A DNA stretch of 64,000 bases. It comes from Numida meleagris. Lineage: Eukaryota > Chordata > Aves > Galliformes > Numididae. Position numbers and translations under genes: made by a program. The notes below the pieces were generated by a model, which saw nothing but the letters and a program-made list of their open reading frames with translations, did no database searches and was not told where the DNA came from. This document shows, piece after piece, positions 45,336 to 57,300 of the stretch; the first letter of the stretch is position 1; each line of letters starts with the position of its first letter. The stretch spans positions 9,671,783-9,735,782 of the forward strand of contig NC_034414.1 of the NCBI RefSeq assembly GCF_002078875.1, given 5' to 3'.

Positions 45336-48300
45336 AAAAAAGAGAGAGAGATCTCCATGACAACTGGCCTGGCCAGTCTGTGTTCTTTGCAATCATTTTA
45401 ACTGGAATCAGTGCTGCGAAAGGTCATATGAAGGAGTTCTGGGAAGCACAGCAGGTATTAGGCGTTAAACGACTGGTTTTGCTGATTGCTTCACATAGTA
45501 AGGCAGAGTTTTGTCTGGGAAATACAAATCTGAGAATGGAGTGGAAAGGGAAATGCTCCAAATTTCAGGTAACAAAAACTGCTTTTTTAACATTATTTCC
45601 TTCAATCTTGAAGTACTTTTTTCCCCCCCTCTTCTGTGTTTACTCCCAGCTGAGCGTCTGCGCTAGCTTGGATTCCCTAACTCTGGGGAATGATGTCATG
45701 CAGCAACAGTTGGATTCTATTAGCCAGGAAAAGAGGAAACATCCTGCATTTTTTTGGGGAAAAAAAAAAGAAACTTTGGCTCTTTGTTGTATCTTATTCA
45801 AAGGCTGCAAGAAGTGTTCAAGAAAAAGTTTCTAACAAATTAATTCCCAGAAAACATCATCAGGACCTAGAAGACATCAAAATTAAAAACCTCTGCAACA
45901 ATTACAGCTATATGCAAGAAAATAATTATGGAAGTGTTACAGAATTCAGCATACGTTTCTTTTTTTTTTTCTTGGATGATCCTATATTCTTCTTTAATGA
46001 GAAAATTAATTGTATCTTAATTGAGCAGAGGATTTAGAATCTCTATGCTCTTGGGATCCCTTAGCAATTGTTTGGAGAATGTGCTGCTTCTGCTTCAGGC
46101 TCTGTCTCAATCTGTTGCTTCTGAATAGATGATGCTGGCAGCATTGTTCTTAATAAGGTTTTCAGTCCTGGACTGTGTTTTTCATAATTTTTGTCTAGTC
46201 CTTGTGGGAGTGGCTGGGAGGGAAATAAAGTAGAAAACATTAATTAAAATTCAACACTTGAAAGAAGCTTTTTTTGCCCCCTTTCCTCAGAGATGTTTGT
46301 TAAATGCCATAGTTCTTGGTAAATAGTAGAGTGGCATGCACAGTGTTTTAAGTGAAAAGTAATGATTAATATACATGCCACTGTTGTGCCCTTATGAAAA
46401 TTGATTTGGAAAATTGATAAAGTTCTACTTTCTTGAATATCGCAAAAAATCCACTGTACCAACAACAATGAGAAGACTAGGTCATGCCTACGTTATTTAA
46501 AACTCTCCTCTAGCAGATGCTTGGTTCTACTTTTATGTTGATTTGCTCCTTTCTGTGCACTTCAGATGTGATCCGAAGTGTGCTGGAGTCCATGGGAGTT
46601 TTCCCATCAACTTCAAAGGGCTTCAGATCAGCCTCTGCTTGAGAACTTCTCTGCCTCTGTTTCAGCCTTTTGACTGTAGGACCAAGCCACAGGCTCTCCA
46701 TTTTCATTCCTGAACTTTCCAAACAGAGGGTCTTTTGTATTCTACCAAACAATGCCAGACACTGCTGACTGGCTTCCGTATGGATGCTAATGCATGCTGG
46801 AGATAATGATGATGCTCATTTCTGCTTTCTGCTGCCATCGTTCTAGAAGGGGGAAAGTGCAATGAATGGACACCTATTCCACCTTTCCTCTCCCTTTCAT
46901 ACAGAGCCATTATTTGCGAGTGTGTGTGTGTGCAAAGCGCTCCTTTATTAAGGAGTGATCCTTTATTAGGTATCAACTGTGCTTCAAGCAGGATTTCTGG
47001 GAAGACATTCATGGGAAAACACTGCTATTACTGTGATCTCTCAGTAGAGTACACGTGAAGGAGGAGAGGGCAATCTTTCTGTAATGCAGATATAGAACTG
47101 GCAGCTGTCTTGTTTGAAATCACAGCTGCTTGGCATAGCTTAGCATTTCATGTCCTCTTTTCCCACCAGATTTGATCAGCATTATGCTGTAAATAAATAA
47201 TGCTCTTAGTAAATATCAATTGTTGAGAGAGCTTCAACAAGAAATTCTCGTGCCATTCTTGAATATAAATGAAATATCAGTGGAGCTGATGTACTAGTTC
47301 AAGCATCTTCCTACTTAAGAAGGAATACTGTGATGATTACCTAAATTTAAGGTTCATTTGTGGAAAAAACGCTATTAGTACCTGAAATTTCTGAGGTAGA
47401 ACATTATTTTCAAAATCTAAACTGCTGCTTGTAAGTGCTTACATTTCCAAATGTACAGTTTGAAACACCTGAGAGATCTCTGCCTGGTGTTGCACACTGG
47501 GCATCCCAAAGGCAATGGCTGCGTATTTGGAGTTGACCTTTTCTGTTGCGTGATGTAGTGGGAAGCACAGTGAGTTTTGTCCCAGTGTTTCTAGCAGAGT
47601 GGCGTTTTCCGTAATGGCCTGTGTTGCATTATTTACCTATTACTTTGAAAAACGGTACAAGGCATCATTTTTATATGTCCTAACATCTGAATGGTTCCAA
47701 ATGAAATTTGCATATATTAAAGGTGTATCTTGAAGAGAGATATTTTAACACTGTTGTCTGACATAGATCTCCTTGTTGGTCCCAAGCATCGATTGCTTTG
47801 CTGTCAGTGGCTCCATGCCCACACTGGCTCTGGATAGTTAGTGGCCCAGAGTTTCCTGAGAGTTTGCTGTGTAATTTTTGGTGGGATCAGTTGTGTCTTG
47901 TCTCATTGCGCTTAGTTAGAGAGTAGAAGGATGTGGCAAAATTTTTTAATTTTTTTTTCCATCTCCTTGATTATTAAGCTAGTAATTTTTCTATGGAGTT
48001 GTAATGTTTTAATGTTCTTATCTTACATAAGACCATCCTTTGCGTAACTGCTCTTACTCTCTCTACCCATAGGCTGACAGCAGACATTTGGCTGTTATCA
48101 GTCATGGTGAGCTCCAGGTGAACTGCTATGTTGATGTTTGTCTTTATCAGCTGGAAACAGATTGATTCATGAATGAGGTGAAGCTATCTAGACGCCTAGG
48201 ATTGACTTTGTCTATATCGTTCAATGCTTGTTTCTGCTCTTACTACTTTCTCTAAGTAGCTCAAGTCTTTTCACTTTCTCTTCCTAGAGGAAGTCTAAGA

Positions 48301-48973
48301 CACTAAGAAAAACAAGGGAATTGTTTCAGCTGTTTTCTTTGAAGGTCGGGTGAACTTCAGAAAACCTGGTGTTACAGTTGTGGACAAATCATAGAAATAC
48401 ATACAAATATACCATTAAATTCTTCAACACAAGATCAGCATTCCCTGTAACCTCATGCTTACAATAAGTAGAATTCATTGATTGAGAGCAACAGGCCTGC
48501 ATATTTAGAAGAGCTTCTCATGAGGATGTTCAAATCTTTTCTTCATTTGCTGTAAGTTCCTTTCAATTCCCCCAATGTGAACAACCGTTCTCACTGTTGT
48601 TTCCTCTCATCTGCTGTCTTCAGGTCATGGTGACACAAAGAGACTTTCTAAGGCATAAAATGTGAAGTGCAAAATGATGATGGATGTAAGTGGGATACCT
48701 TTAGTTGCAGCAAGAACCTTGAAATAATTGCACTGTCATTCTGCAGCACAGGGGCTCATTAGGGCTAATCACTGATCTCTGTTCTGCCTTTGCATCTTTG
48801 ACCTAGTTGCTTTGCTGAACTTAACACGGTTGCTAGTGTGACACAAAGCAGATCCTTGGCACAGCCCTGATCACAGAGCAGGGAGAGATCTGGCAACTTT
48901 CACACAAATCCTTTATAATTAAGGCTTCCGGCCTGGGATTTAAACTTCTTTCTCTTAAAAGCCTGAGAAGTGC

Positions 48974-49012
48974 TTTTTTTTTTTTTTTTTTTTNATTTTT
49001 TTTTTTTTTTTT
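48974..49012 (+). repeat. Poly(T) tract interrupted by an N
   Basis: It is T20, N (48994), A, then T17. The undetermined base inside the homopolymer points to a sequencing or assembly ambiguity. Confidence 0.9.
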
Positions 49013-50604
49013 AAATTTTTTAGGCTGAAAGTTAACCTTCTGCCGGTAGAGGCAAAGTCCCCTGATGGTACTAACTGCCAGCAGACCTGGGAGAGGCAGG
49101 TGTTCTTTTAGTTTCTGCAGCAGGATTTGCAAATATGCTTCCCACTTTTTCCTCAGTTTCACGTGACAACAACAGAGTCTACTTAGCAGCTAGTGGAGTG
49201 TTGCACAGATGGCTGTCCTCCAGTGGCAGCTCTCATTCTGAGTTCAATGTTCATAGCATTAATCCTCTCTGCCTGCTGGGAGACGAACTGCTGTACAAAA
49301 GGGGTGTTCAAAGGAGTCCCGTTTCTCCATTCAGTCAGAGATAGAGTTCCCCCCATGAAGAGTTTTTTCTTGTTTTGTTTTTGTCTCCCCCCCATCCTGT
49401 TGTAGTTTGATGACAAGAAGATGAATCAGAGGCAAAAACTTCTGCCAATGGCAAGAGCACAATTTGGCATCCCTTGTTCAGCTGGCATCCAAAGGATACA
49501 AGCCATCAAATTATGCTGTGCTCCTGGTCCAGCTGAGCCTGTTAGCGTATGGCCAGAACATCTCTCCCTGTCTTGAAACACGCTTGAAAGCTGAAAGACT
49601 TCACTAAACATTTACCACAGTAGGGACATGCTGGGGACATTTGGACAACTCTGACAGTAAAAAATGTGCTTCTTACAAAGTGCTTTCATGTCTCCTTAGT
49701 GGAGAGCAAAAAGCAGTTTGAAAGCTGCAGCAGTATGGAAAAATTTGCAGCTGCACAATTTGTGTTCCCATGTTTCAGTCTCACACAGGCCCGTGCAGAC
49801 CATCTATTATTAGTTTTAGAAGGAGAATAGCTGACTTCTGATTAATTTGAATGGAGTATTCCAGAGAGAGCTATTTCATGGGTGAGCTGTCAAGAGTGGC
49901 AAGCCAAGAAAATTGACTAAAGTTATAGAGAAAATCTCTGATGTAGAACACAATCATGTTTATCCAGAAGATTTGTAGGCACAAAAACATCTTCATGTGT
50001 CAGCATGTCCAGACCTGTGCTGGGTTAGGTGAGAAACTGCACAGCTCATTCTCTTGCACTCTTCACCCAGCATTTGCTGAGAAGCTCCCGAGGGTGTTCT
50101 AGGATGTTGTCATCAGGAAGGGGACATATCACAGTTCAGCCTTCAGAAGTTTGCCTGAAAGTATTTCCAAGTGACTCATTCTAGTGCTTGCTTTTGGAAA
50201 AAGTCACAGTCTTCAGAGGGAAGAGTGAAAAAACATTTTTGGATGCTGAATATACTTTGTATAATCAGCTGATTATCTGGATTAGAGCTACTCTATTATG
50301 CATCAGATTGGGTTTCACCATTGCACTGACCTTCCTATGCTTTTGCTTGGGGCAGCAGATTGGCTTTTGGGAACGTATGACATCCAAAGGGCAAACACTT
50401 TTTTCAGTGCAGCTCTTTTATTAGTAACAGTGCGTTACAGTAGGTTGCAAGTGGAGTGGTTATCACCCCCTGGATATGCACAAGCAGCTGTCTGGCCAAC
50501 CCTATAATTTCCAGTGGAAAGCACTGTCCTTGTAATGCTGCCTGTAAGCAAGACACTGCTCCCCAGCATGGGAAGCACAGTTCCTGCTAGAGGCTCTTTC
50601 CCTG

Positions 50605-50799
50605 ACCTGGTGGTGACGCACTGGAACAGGTTGCCCAGGGAGGTTGTGGATGCCCCATCCCTGGAGGCATTCAAGGCCAGACTGGACGTGGCTCTGGGCA
50701 GCCTGGTCTAGTGGTTGGCGACCCTGCACTTGGCAGGGGGGTTGAGACTCGATGATCTTTGAGGTCCTTTTCAACCCAGGCCATTCTATGATTCTATGA
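50605..50799 (+). repeat. CR1 LINE 3'-end fragment
   Basis: Plus-orientation CR1: GGAACAGGTTGCCCAGGGAG, then CCATCCCTGGAGGCATTCAA, ending with CCATTCTATGATTCTATGA, the typical 3' tail. It is 5'-truncated to about 200 bases. Confidence 0.93.
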
Positions 50800-52100
50800 C
50801 CTGAGGCTTGGGCAGGGAAGGAGAGTCACTCCTGTCTCTGGATCTGCATGAGGTGATCTGCGCAGGTCTTCCCTCTCCAACAGCAACGTGCCTCTGTTAT
50901 GACACTGTCCTGGGACTGTTCTGTCTGCCTCTGCTCGTGACACTCTGTGAGACAGGAGTTGCAAAAGGTGAGAGCAAAGTGTGGCATGAGGTGAGAAGGT
51001 TGAGCTGTTCCCCAGGTTGCAGTGGGCTGGGAGGAGAGTGCATGTTTTTCAAGGCAGTGAGCTTGTGTCTGTGGGGGTGGTCAGGTGATGCCCTGGGCAG
51101 AAATGCTTCTCCTGTGAGCCAGGCTAGAGCTGTCAGGGTGTGGAGGAGATGCTCCTGAAACGCCTGTGCAGCTGATGCCCTTACCCTATTGCTATGTACT
51201 GGCTCTGCCCTTCTCCCAGTCGCTTTGTTCCTTGGGATCATGGAGATGTTTGAAAGGGTAACACTGACTGCGGGGCCTTTTCTCTTTCTAGCCAGCAACT
51301 GAGTCCAGGTTCCTCTTACAACTGGATTCCCCCTGTAAAAGAGATTTGTTGCATGCAAGGGCTGTTTGGAGGCAGATGCTGAAACCTACTGTGATTAGAA
51401 TTGCTCAGTCTAAGCCTACATGCTTGGAGCTGTGCGTTGTGAGGGGGGTTGCTTTACCAGCTGGTTGTACACAGGACACCATCAGCAAGTTATAATCTCT
51501 TCTGTGCCAGACTCAGTGAATACTGTAATACACTGTCAAATTTGGCATTTGTATTAAGATCTGCTTTCCTCTGCTGTGGAGATGTTATCCAGTTTTCTGC
51601 TCAGATGCATCAAGAGCCAGGGTCCCTGCTGTGTTTTATTTAGTATTGGCTGACATGCATGGACAGTAGAAAACAAATGTAAACACAAATCAGTGCTGTG
51701 CGGTACAAAAGCACAGCACGTTTTCTGGGGATTTATGAGCATCTGGAAAGAACAGAGGGTCCGGGGACAGCCTGAGGTTGCCAACTGCAGCACCTTGTTG
51801 GCAGAGCCCAGCTCAATTCTTGTGCAGCTAATAGCTCTGTTAGTCTGTGTGCGTGTATCTATTCTACAAGTAAAGCCAGATTTTCAGGTAGAAGAAGATG
51901 AAGCCAGTAGAGTTATGCTGAAGGCTTCCATAATTTTTCTGGAAAATCCATGCAGCTCGTGTACTGGATATGGCAGATGGATTGTAAAGTGGCCATTTAT
52001 CTGGAGAATTCAGGTGTTGCTGCTGTGGCCAGGCTGTGAGATGTCCTCAAATCCTGAACAAAAGGACAGATTCCTCTTTCTTCATCAGATGAATATGTTA
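50800..52100 (+). other. Intronic spacer between CR1 copies
   Basis: Moderately GC-rich intronic sequence. The minus-strand frame 50897-51358 and plus-strand frame 51693-52157 show no domain; the end of the latter runs into the CR1 element. Confidence 0.5.
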
Positions 52101-52575
52101 TGGCCCCTCACTACAAGAAAGACATTGAGGCCCTGGAGCGTGTTCAAGGAGAACTGAAGCTGTGAGGGGTCTGGAGCACAAGCCTTATGAGGAGTGGCTG
52201 AGGGAGCTGGGATTGTTTCGTCTGGAGAAGGGGAGGCTCAGGAGTGACCTTATCGCTCTCTACAGCTGCCTGAAGGGAGGTAGTAGTGAGCTGGGGGGTT
52301 GGTCTCTTCTGCCATGTAACTAGCAATAGAATGAGAGGGACTGGCTTCAAGTTGCTCCAAGGGAGATTCAGATTGGACATTAGGAAATACTTCTCTGACA
52401 GAATGGTCAGGCACTGAAATGGGCTGCTCAGGGAGGTGATAGTCACCATCCCTGGAGGCATTCAAGAAACATTTAGGTGTTGTACTGAGGGACATGGTTT
52501 AGTGGGAAATATTGGTGATAGTACTATATGATCTTGTAGGTCTTTTTCAACCTTGGTGATTCTATAATTCTATGA
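52101..52575 (+). repeat. CR1 LINE fragment with decayed pol C-terminus and 3' tail
   Basis: The start still shows a frameshifted CR1 pol ending (Y/T-KKD-EALERVQ-type, then [20 protein letters not shown] DNA). Next come the TACAGCTGCCTGAAGGGAGG and CATCCCTGGAGGCATTCAAG segments, and the tail TTCTATAATTCTATGA. Plus orientation, no intact frame. It is the longest plus-strand CR1 copy here. Confidence 0.92.
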
Positions 52576-53940
52576 TTTCCACATTTTCTTACAATCTGAT
52601 TTAAAAGCAGGAAAGCCAATCACATAATTGCAGACAGGGAATTCTGAAATATATATATATTTTTGGAAACACAGACATATGGTGTTCCCCAAACAAAATG
52701 GTTCAGGACTGTCACAGTGGCTGAGTGAAACTAAGAGCCCGCTTGACTGTTTCACTGCTGCCTGCCACAGAACAGGAGTGGGAAATCCATCAGCTTGGAC
52801 AGATTGCCCTAGTGACAGTGCTCATTAATGGCTGCCACATCAGTTGTGTTTCTGTGGCAGCCTTAGGTCTGAAAAATATGATAGACTGTCTTTTATCAGC
52901 AAATCCTCTAGCAAATCCCTTACTGACCCTAGTTGGGAAAGCATAAGGATAAGAAGAGAAAAATATTCTTCCTGCTCTTTGTTATTGACTGGTTCTGTTC
53001 TTTGTGTATGAACCAGCCAGTTGTGACTAGTTGCATTCCTCTGTAATTTGCAGTACTTGCCGTGTGTGACTGAGCCAGTGATGAGCTAATACCTCTCATC
53101 ATTTGTTAAGAAGTTTTATTCATTGTTTCAGCAACCAGGGAAATGCCGAAGGTCAGACTGAACCCTTGGGGAAAGTGAGTGGAAGCCTTGGTTTCTGACG
53201 ACAACAGGACACCTCTGGATCAAACTGACTTTTTTTGCAGAGATGTGGAGATTTGCATAGGTACATTGGCCAGGGATGACCCTGTGGAGTAAACAGTCAG
53301 ACTTGTTCTGTTGCTGGTTGGTTTTTGTTTGTTTTCTAAGGGTGAGTGCAGGAGCATTTTATTTATATTTATCTTATTTCTTCCTTCCAAAATCCTCTCT
53401 GAACGCTACAAGATGAAGCAGTATACAACTGTTTATCTGTAGATCATCTATTAATGTGGTATGACAAATCACATGATATAAACAGAATAAAATTCAAAAA
53501 GAATTCAAAAATCTTTTTAACACCAATCTTGAAATCTAGAATGATTTGCAGTATAAATGTTGGATACACTTCAGCAGGGAAGGCAAAAGAAGGAAGATAT
53601 CAATTGAATAAATTAGATAATCTGATACAAAAAAAAAAAAAGGACCTCAGAGCTTTGGAAAGTATAACACAATTACCCTTTCCTGAATTGAATCGGATCT
53701 GCTGGTAAGCATTCAGCCCATCTATACAGGGAATCGCAAACAGGATACAGCTTTGCTAATATTGGCAGGTAATGGCTATTTTTTGCCTTAAAACTTTCCA
53801 GCTAATACACTTTTTGAAGTACATGTTTTACAGTTAAAATCTAAGTTTTTTCTACTTAAACATGGTTAGGACCATGTAGTTTCATGACTTGACACGTAAC
53901 TTTATGAAGGATTGAACTTGCTACTAGATTAGAGTCAATT
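52576..53940 (+). other. Intronic spacer
   Basis: No supported feature apart from a short AT dinucleotide run near 52650 and an A tract near 53629-53641. Confidence 0.5.
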
Positions 53941-54355
53941 CTAGAATGATTTGGATTGGAAGGGACTTTAAACACCATCCAGTTCCAACTCCCCTGCCAT
54001 GGACAGGGGCATCTCCCACTAGATCGGGTTGCCCAAAGCCCCATCCAACCTGGCCTTGAACATTTTTGGGAATGGGACATCCACAGCCTCTCTGGCAGCC
54101 TGTTCCAGTGCCTCACTGCTCTCACAATTAACAATTTCTTCATTATGTCTAACATTAACCTACCCTTTTGTAAATTTAAAACTATTCCCCCTTGTCCTAT
54201 CAGTGCACTCCCCAGTAAAAAGGGTCCCTTACCTGTAGGCCTCCTTTAATTACTGTAAGACTGCTACAAGGTCTCCATGGAGCCTGTTCTTCCCTAGGAT
54301 CAGCAACCCTAACTTTCTCAGCTTTTCTTCATAGAGGAGGTACTCCAGACAATAG
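53941..54355 (-). repeat. CR1 LINE 3'-end fragment
   Basis: Minus orientation: TAGAATGATTTGGATTGGAA, CCATCCAACCTGGCCTTGAA and CCACAGCCTCTCTGGCAGCC, then the CCCCTTGTCCTATCAGTGCA segment and CTTTCTCAGCTTTTCTTCAT. These are the standard CR1 phrases read in reverse. It is about 415 bases with no intact frame. Confidence 0.93.
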
Positions 54356-57300
54356 ATCTATGATGTATACAAAGCAGCAGGTTGGGTCTCAGAAAACTGA
54401 GACTCCATTTAGATGGCTATACAGATTTTTTTTTTTTCCCTCTCTCAGTAGATAAGAAGGTGGATATCCAAGGGGCTGTGCAGTACAGCACATTCAGTTC
54501 TGTATCTGAAAGATGTTAATGGATGGGAAAGAAATTGCCCCTATTTCCAGCTGTGGGAAAGATGTGAAGACGAATGCTCTGGAGGGAAACTGGTGTGCGT
54601 GGCTGTGATAAGACAAGGAAAGGAAAGGCTTGTCTTTTAAAATATTTGAATAGTTAGATCTCACACAACTGATGATTCATAGAAATGAATTTTGGCTGTC
54701 TTTTGACAGAAGCTTTTGAAGAAGCAATAGAAAATAGGTGGATGAAAATGCACCAAAGTTCTTTTGGCGTAGTGCCTTCTGAAATAAAAGGCGAAGCTCT
54801 TTCTGATGGAGTTATAGTTACCGTGCTCTTTAGTTAACATAAAAGCATTAAAAACGTTTTTTTTTTTTTTACCTTAGCCACTAATAAAACAGAGCAGAAT
54901 TTTAAAAAGATACTTTGCAGCAATTGTTGTCACAACAGGGTTCATTTTAAATTGTCATCCACCCCTGTAAAACAGTTGTGCAGTGTCAACCAGGTAGAGT
55001 TGCACAATTTGAAGGGATCTAGGTTGATTTATTGTACATATCGTTAGATGACCAAGTCAGTGAAACACAGAAACACCACACCAAGGAGATGTGGCAGCGG
55101 TGGTTTTACACTGGACAAAACACATGCTTTTAAGTCATTATTGGAAAGCTTTTATTAGCACTTGAAACTTTGGTGATAGTTAGCAGGTATAGTTAGAAAA
55201 TCACTCATTTTCGCTGTAGAAAAATACTGTACCTTATGGCTGTTGTCATTTCCTTTGTCTTTGTTTAATGGTTTATGTCGCCTGCACTCCAGTTTCTGCT
55301 TTTCCATGTCCTGTGGAAAACTGATTTTATAGTGTGTTAGAAGTATATGCTGATCAAGTGGTGGAGTTCTAGTGCAGTAAGTGTAGTGAATTAGGTGAGA
55401 AAAATTAATGTTTAAATGACAAATCACAGGTTGAACTTCATGGGTTGAAGCTCTTACCAAGCTGGTTGATTTTAGAGGTTTTGTGCTTCTTTTTCGCAAC
55501 CACCCCCCCTCCCATTCTTTAATTTGACCCAAGGATTTTGTTGTAGTTACTTAAATTGCTTTGTTTGCAGTGTTCTGGCATCATATGCTTCTTCCAATCT
55601 TGCTAAATACAGAGACGTATTGATTAAAATACTCTCATATCTTTTGCGATTTTTGGTGTGTTCTTTTTACTAGAGAAATATTTAAAGTCACTGTGTAGAA
55701 AAATGGAGACAAATACTGCAAAAAGCATTGGACCTGCAGGTTGAAATTATCATACTGAACAATGCAGTTGGATGCAGATTTCTCTTGAAGCTGAAGATCA
55801 GAGTGGTCCCTGGAGGGGGTCTCACAACAGCTGTGAAAATTTCTCGTGTGAAAGTGATCCGGTATCTTTGTGGCACATCTCAGCTGCAGAATGTGATGGA
55901 GTGAGAGCTCTGTTTTTTTTTATTCTGGGTTTTGAAGTTGTCAGGAAGCATTACAGTCATACTACACAGGAGTAAGAGAGCTAGTGTGCTGCACAGACAG
56001 TCGTGGTCAGCTACAAGCAGAGCTGAAATACAGCTGAGATCCAACGCCCACTTATGCTGTTGCTAGTGGAAGGACCTCGCTGGTGACTTTCCAGCTTAAA
56101 TGGTTGGAACTGTGTACACACAGTAGGTTTCCTTTTATTTTAGGCCTGTGGTACATAACTGGACTTGCTTCCTTGTGTCTGTGTACAGTTGGATTCTGCT
56201 GCATATTTTCTTTGTGGATGATCACGGTTGAGAAGTCTGCTAGTCTCCATTGGACTTGACAGGGAAAAATACTAGGGATATAATTTTGAAACTGAAAAGT
56301 GCGGCACTATAATAAATTGTGGCTCTATGATTGAACATGAGGATAAAATTCATTCCAGACCTTGTGTTTGAGTGGAACAGTTTATGAATGGAACTGCAGC
56401 CCCTGGGCTGTATTTCAGTGTTAGTCTCTAGTTTGGAATTGTGCTATTTCCAGCATTGACAAGGGTACGCGTTTTAAAAGCTTTCATTCTTCCACTGTTA
56501 AGATTATTCAAATGTAAAATCTGTTTTGCTGCAGATGACTCTGGCGTATATGCCGCGGGAAAAACGTTTTGGTTTTGTAAAGAAGCAGGTTAAGAACTGT
56601 TTGCTGAAATGTATGTATTGAAAATGGCTCTATGTTTAGTTGAAGGAGAACTGGCTCGTGCTCAGAGGAGTCACAGTAGTGTTTCTGCTTTACCTCCATT
56701 TCTCAGTGTTCATGTCTTGTTTTATGGTGATCAGCTGTGCCTCAGCTCTTTAACCTGCCAGACAGGTAGAACTCTGCTAGACAGCCTCGCGGCCGTGTAC
56801 GTTGCTTATTATCATCTCATCTGAAGTTTTGATGGAAGCCACAGTCTGTAGTAAATATCAGTTTGTATTGGTTATGTTCACATGGACAAGCTGGAATACA
56901 AACAAAATAAAATATGCTTAGGTAGCATGTGTTAGGAGATTGGGAGCTTTGGACTGATGTTTGAACTTTCTAGCCCCTGAGCAGATAAATAGCAGCTGAG
57001 AAATAGGTGCTTAAAGAGGAAGTAGTAGCCAAAACATCCTGTCAGTTACCATACAGTGGTTTCTCCTACTGCCTACAGCTGTTTACTTTTAAACCTCTCA
57101 GATAGGTTGTGTTATAATATTGACAGAGACAAAAATGATGTGCAAAACACCAAACAGAAAAGAAAAGCTTAGGCAAAAAGTTGGAGTTGTAATTTTTACA
57201 TCCGTTAACTGGAAAGTTATTTTCTTAAATTTCTTCTTTCTCGCTGATATTTAAAGGTGATGAACTACTGTAACTGGCTGAGAAAAGGCAAATTATGTTT

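Larger units (their letters stand above)
44889..50604 (+). other. DENND2B: Presumptive DENND2B intron 1, segment D
   Basis: No supported exon. It contains an alternating purine-pyrimidine tract at 45308-45335, a short (GT)n run at about 46918-46932 and a T-rich tract with an undetermined base at 48994. The 174-codon plus-strand frame at 45311-45835 has no domain or conservation-like features and is treated as fortuitous. Confidence 0.5.

Noticed and set aside
45311..45835. 174-codon plus-strand open frame
   Set aside because: It starts inside the purine-pyrimidine repeat, has no recognisable domain, and is interrupted by donor-like sites. Its composition looks like translated intron.
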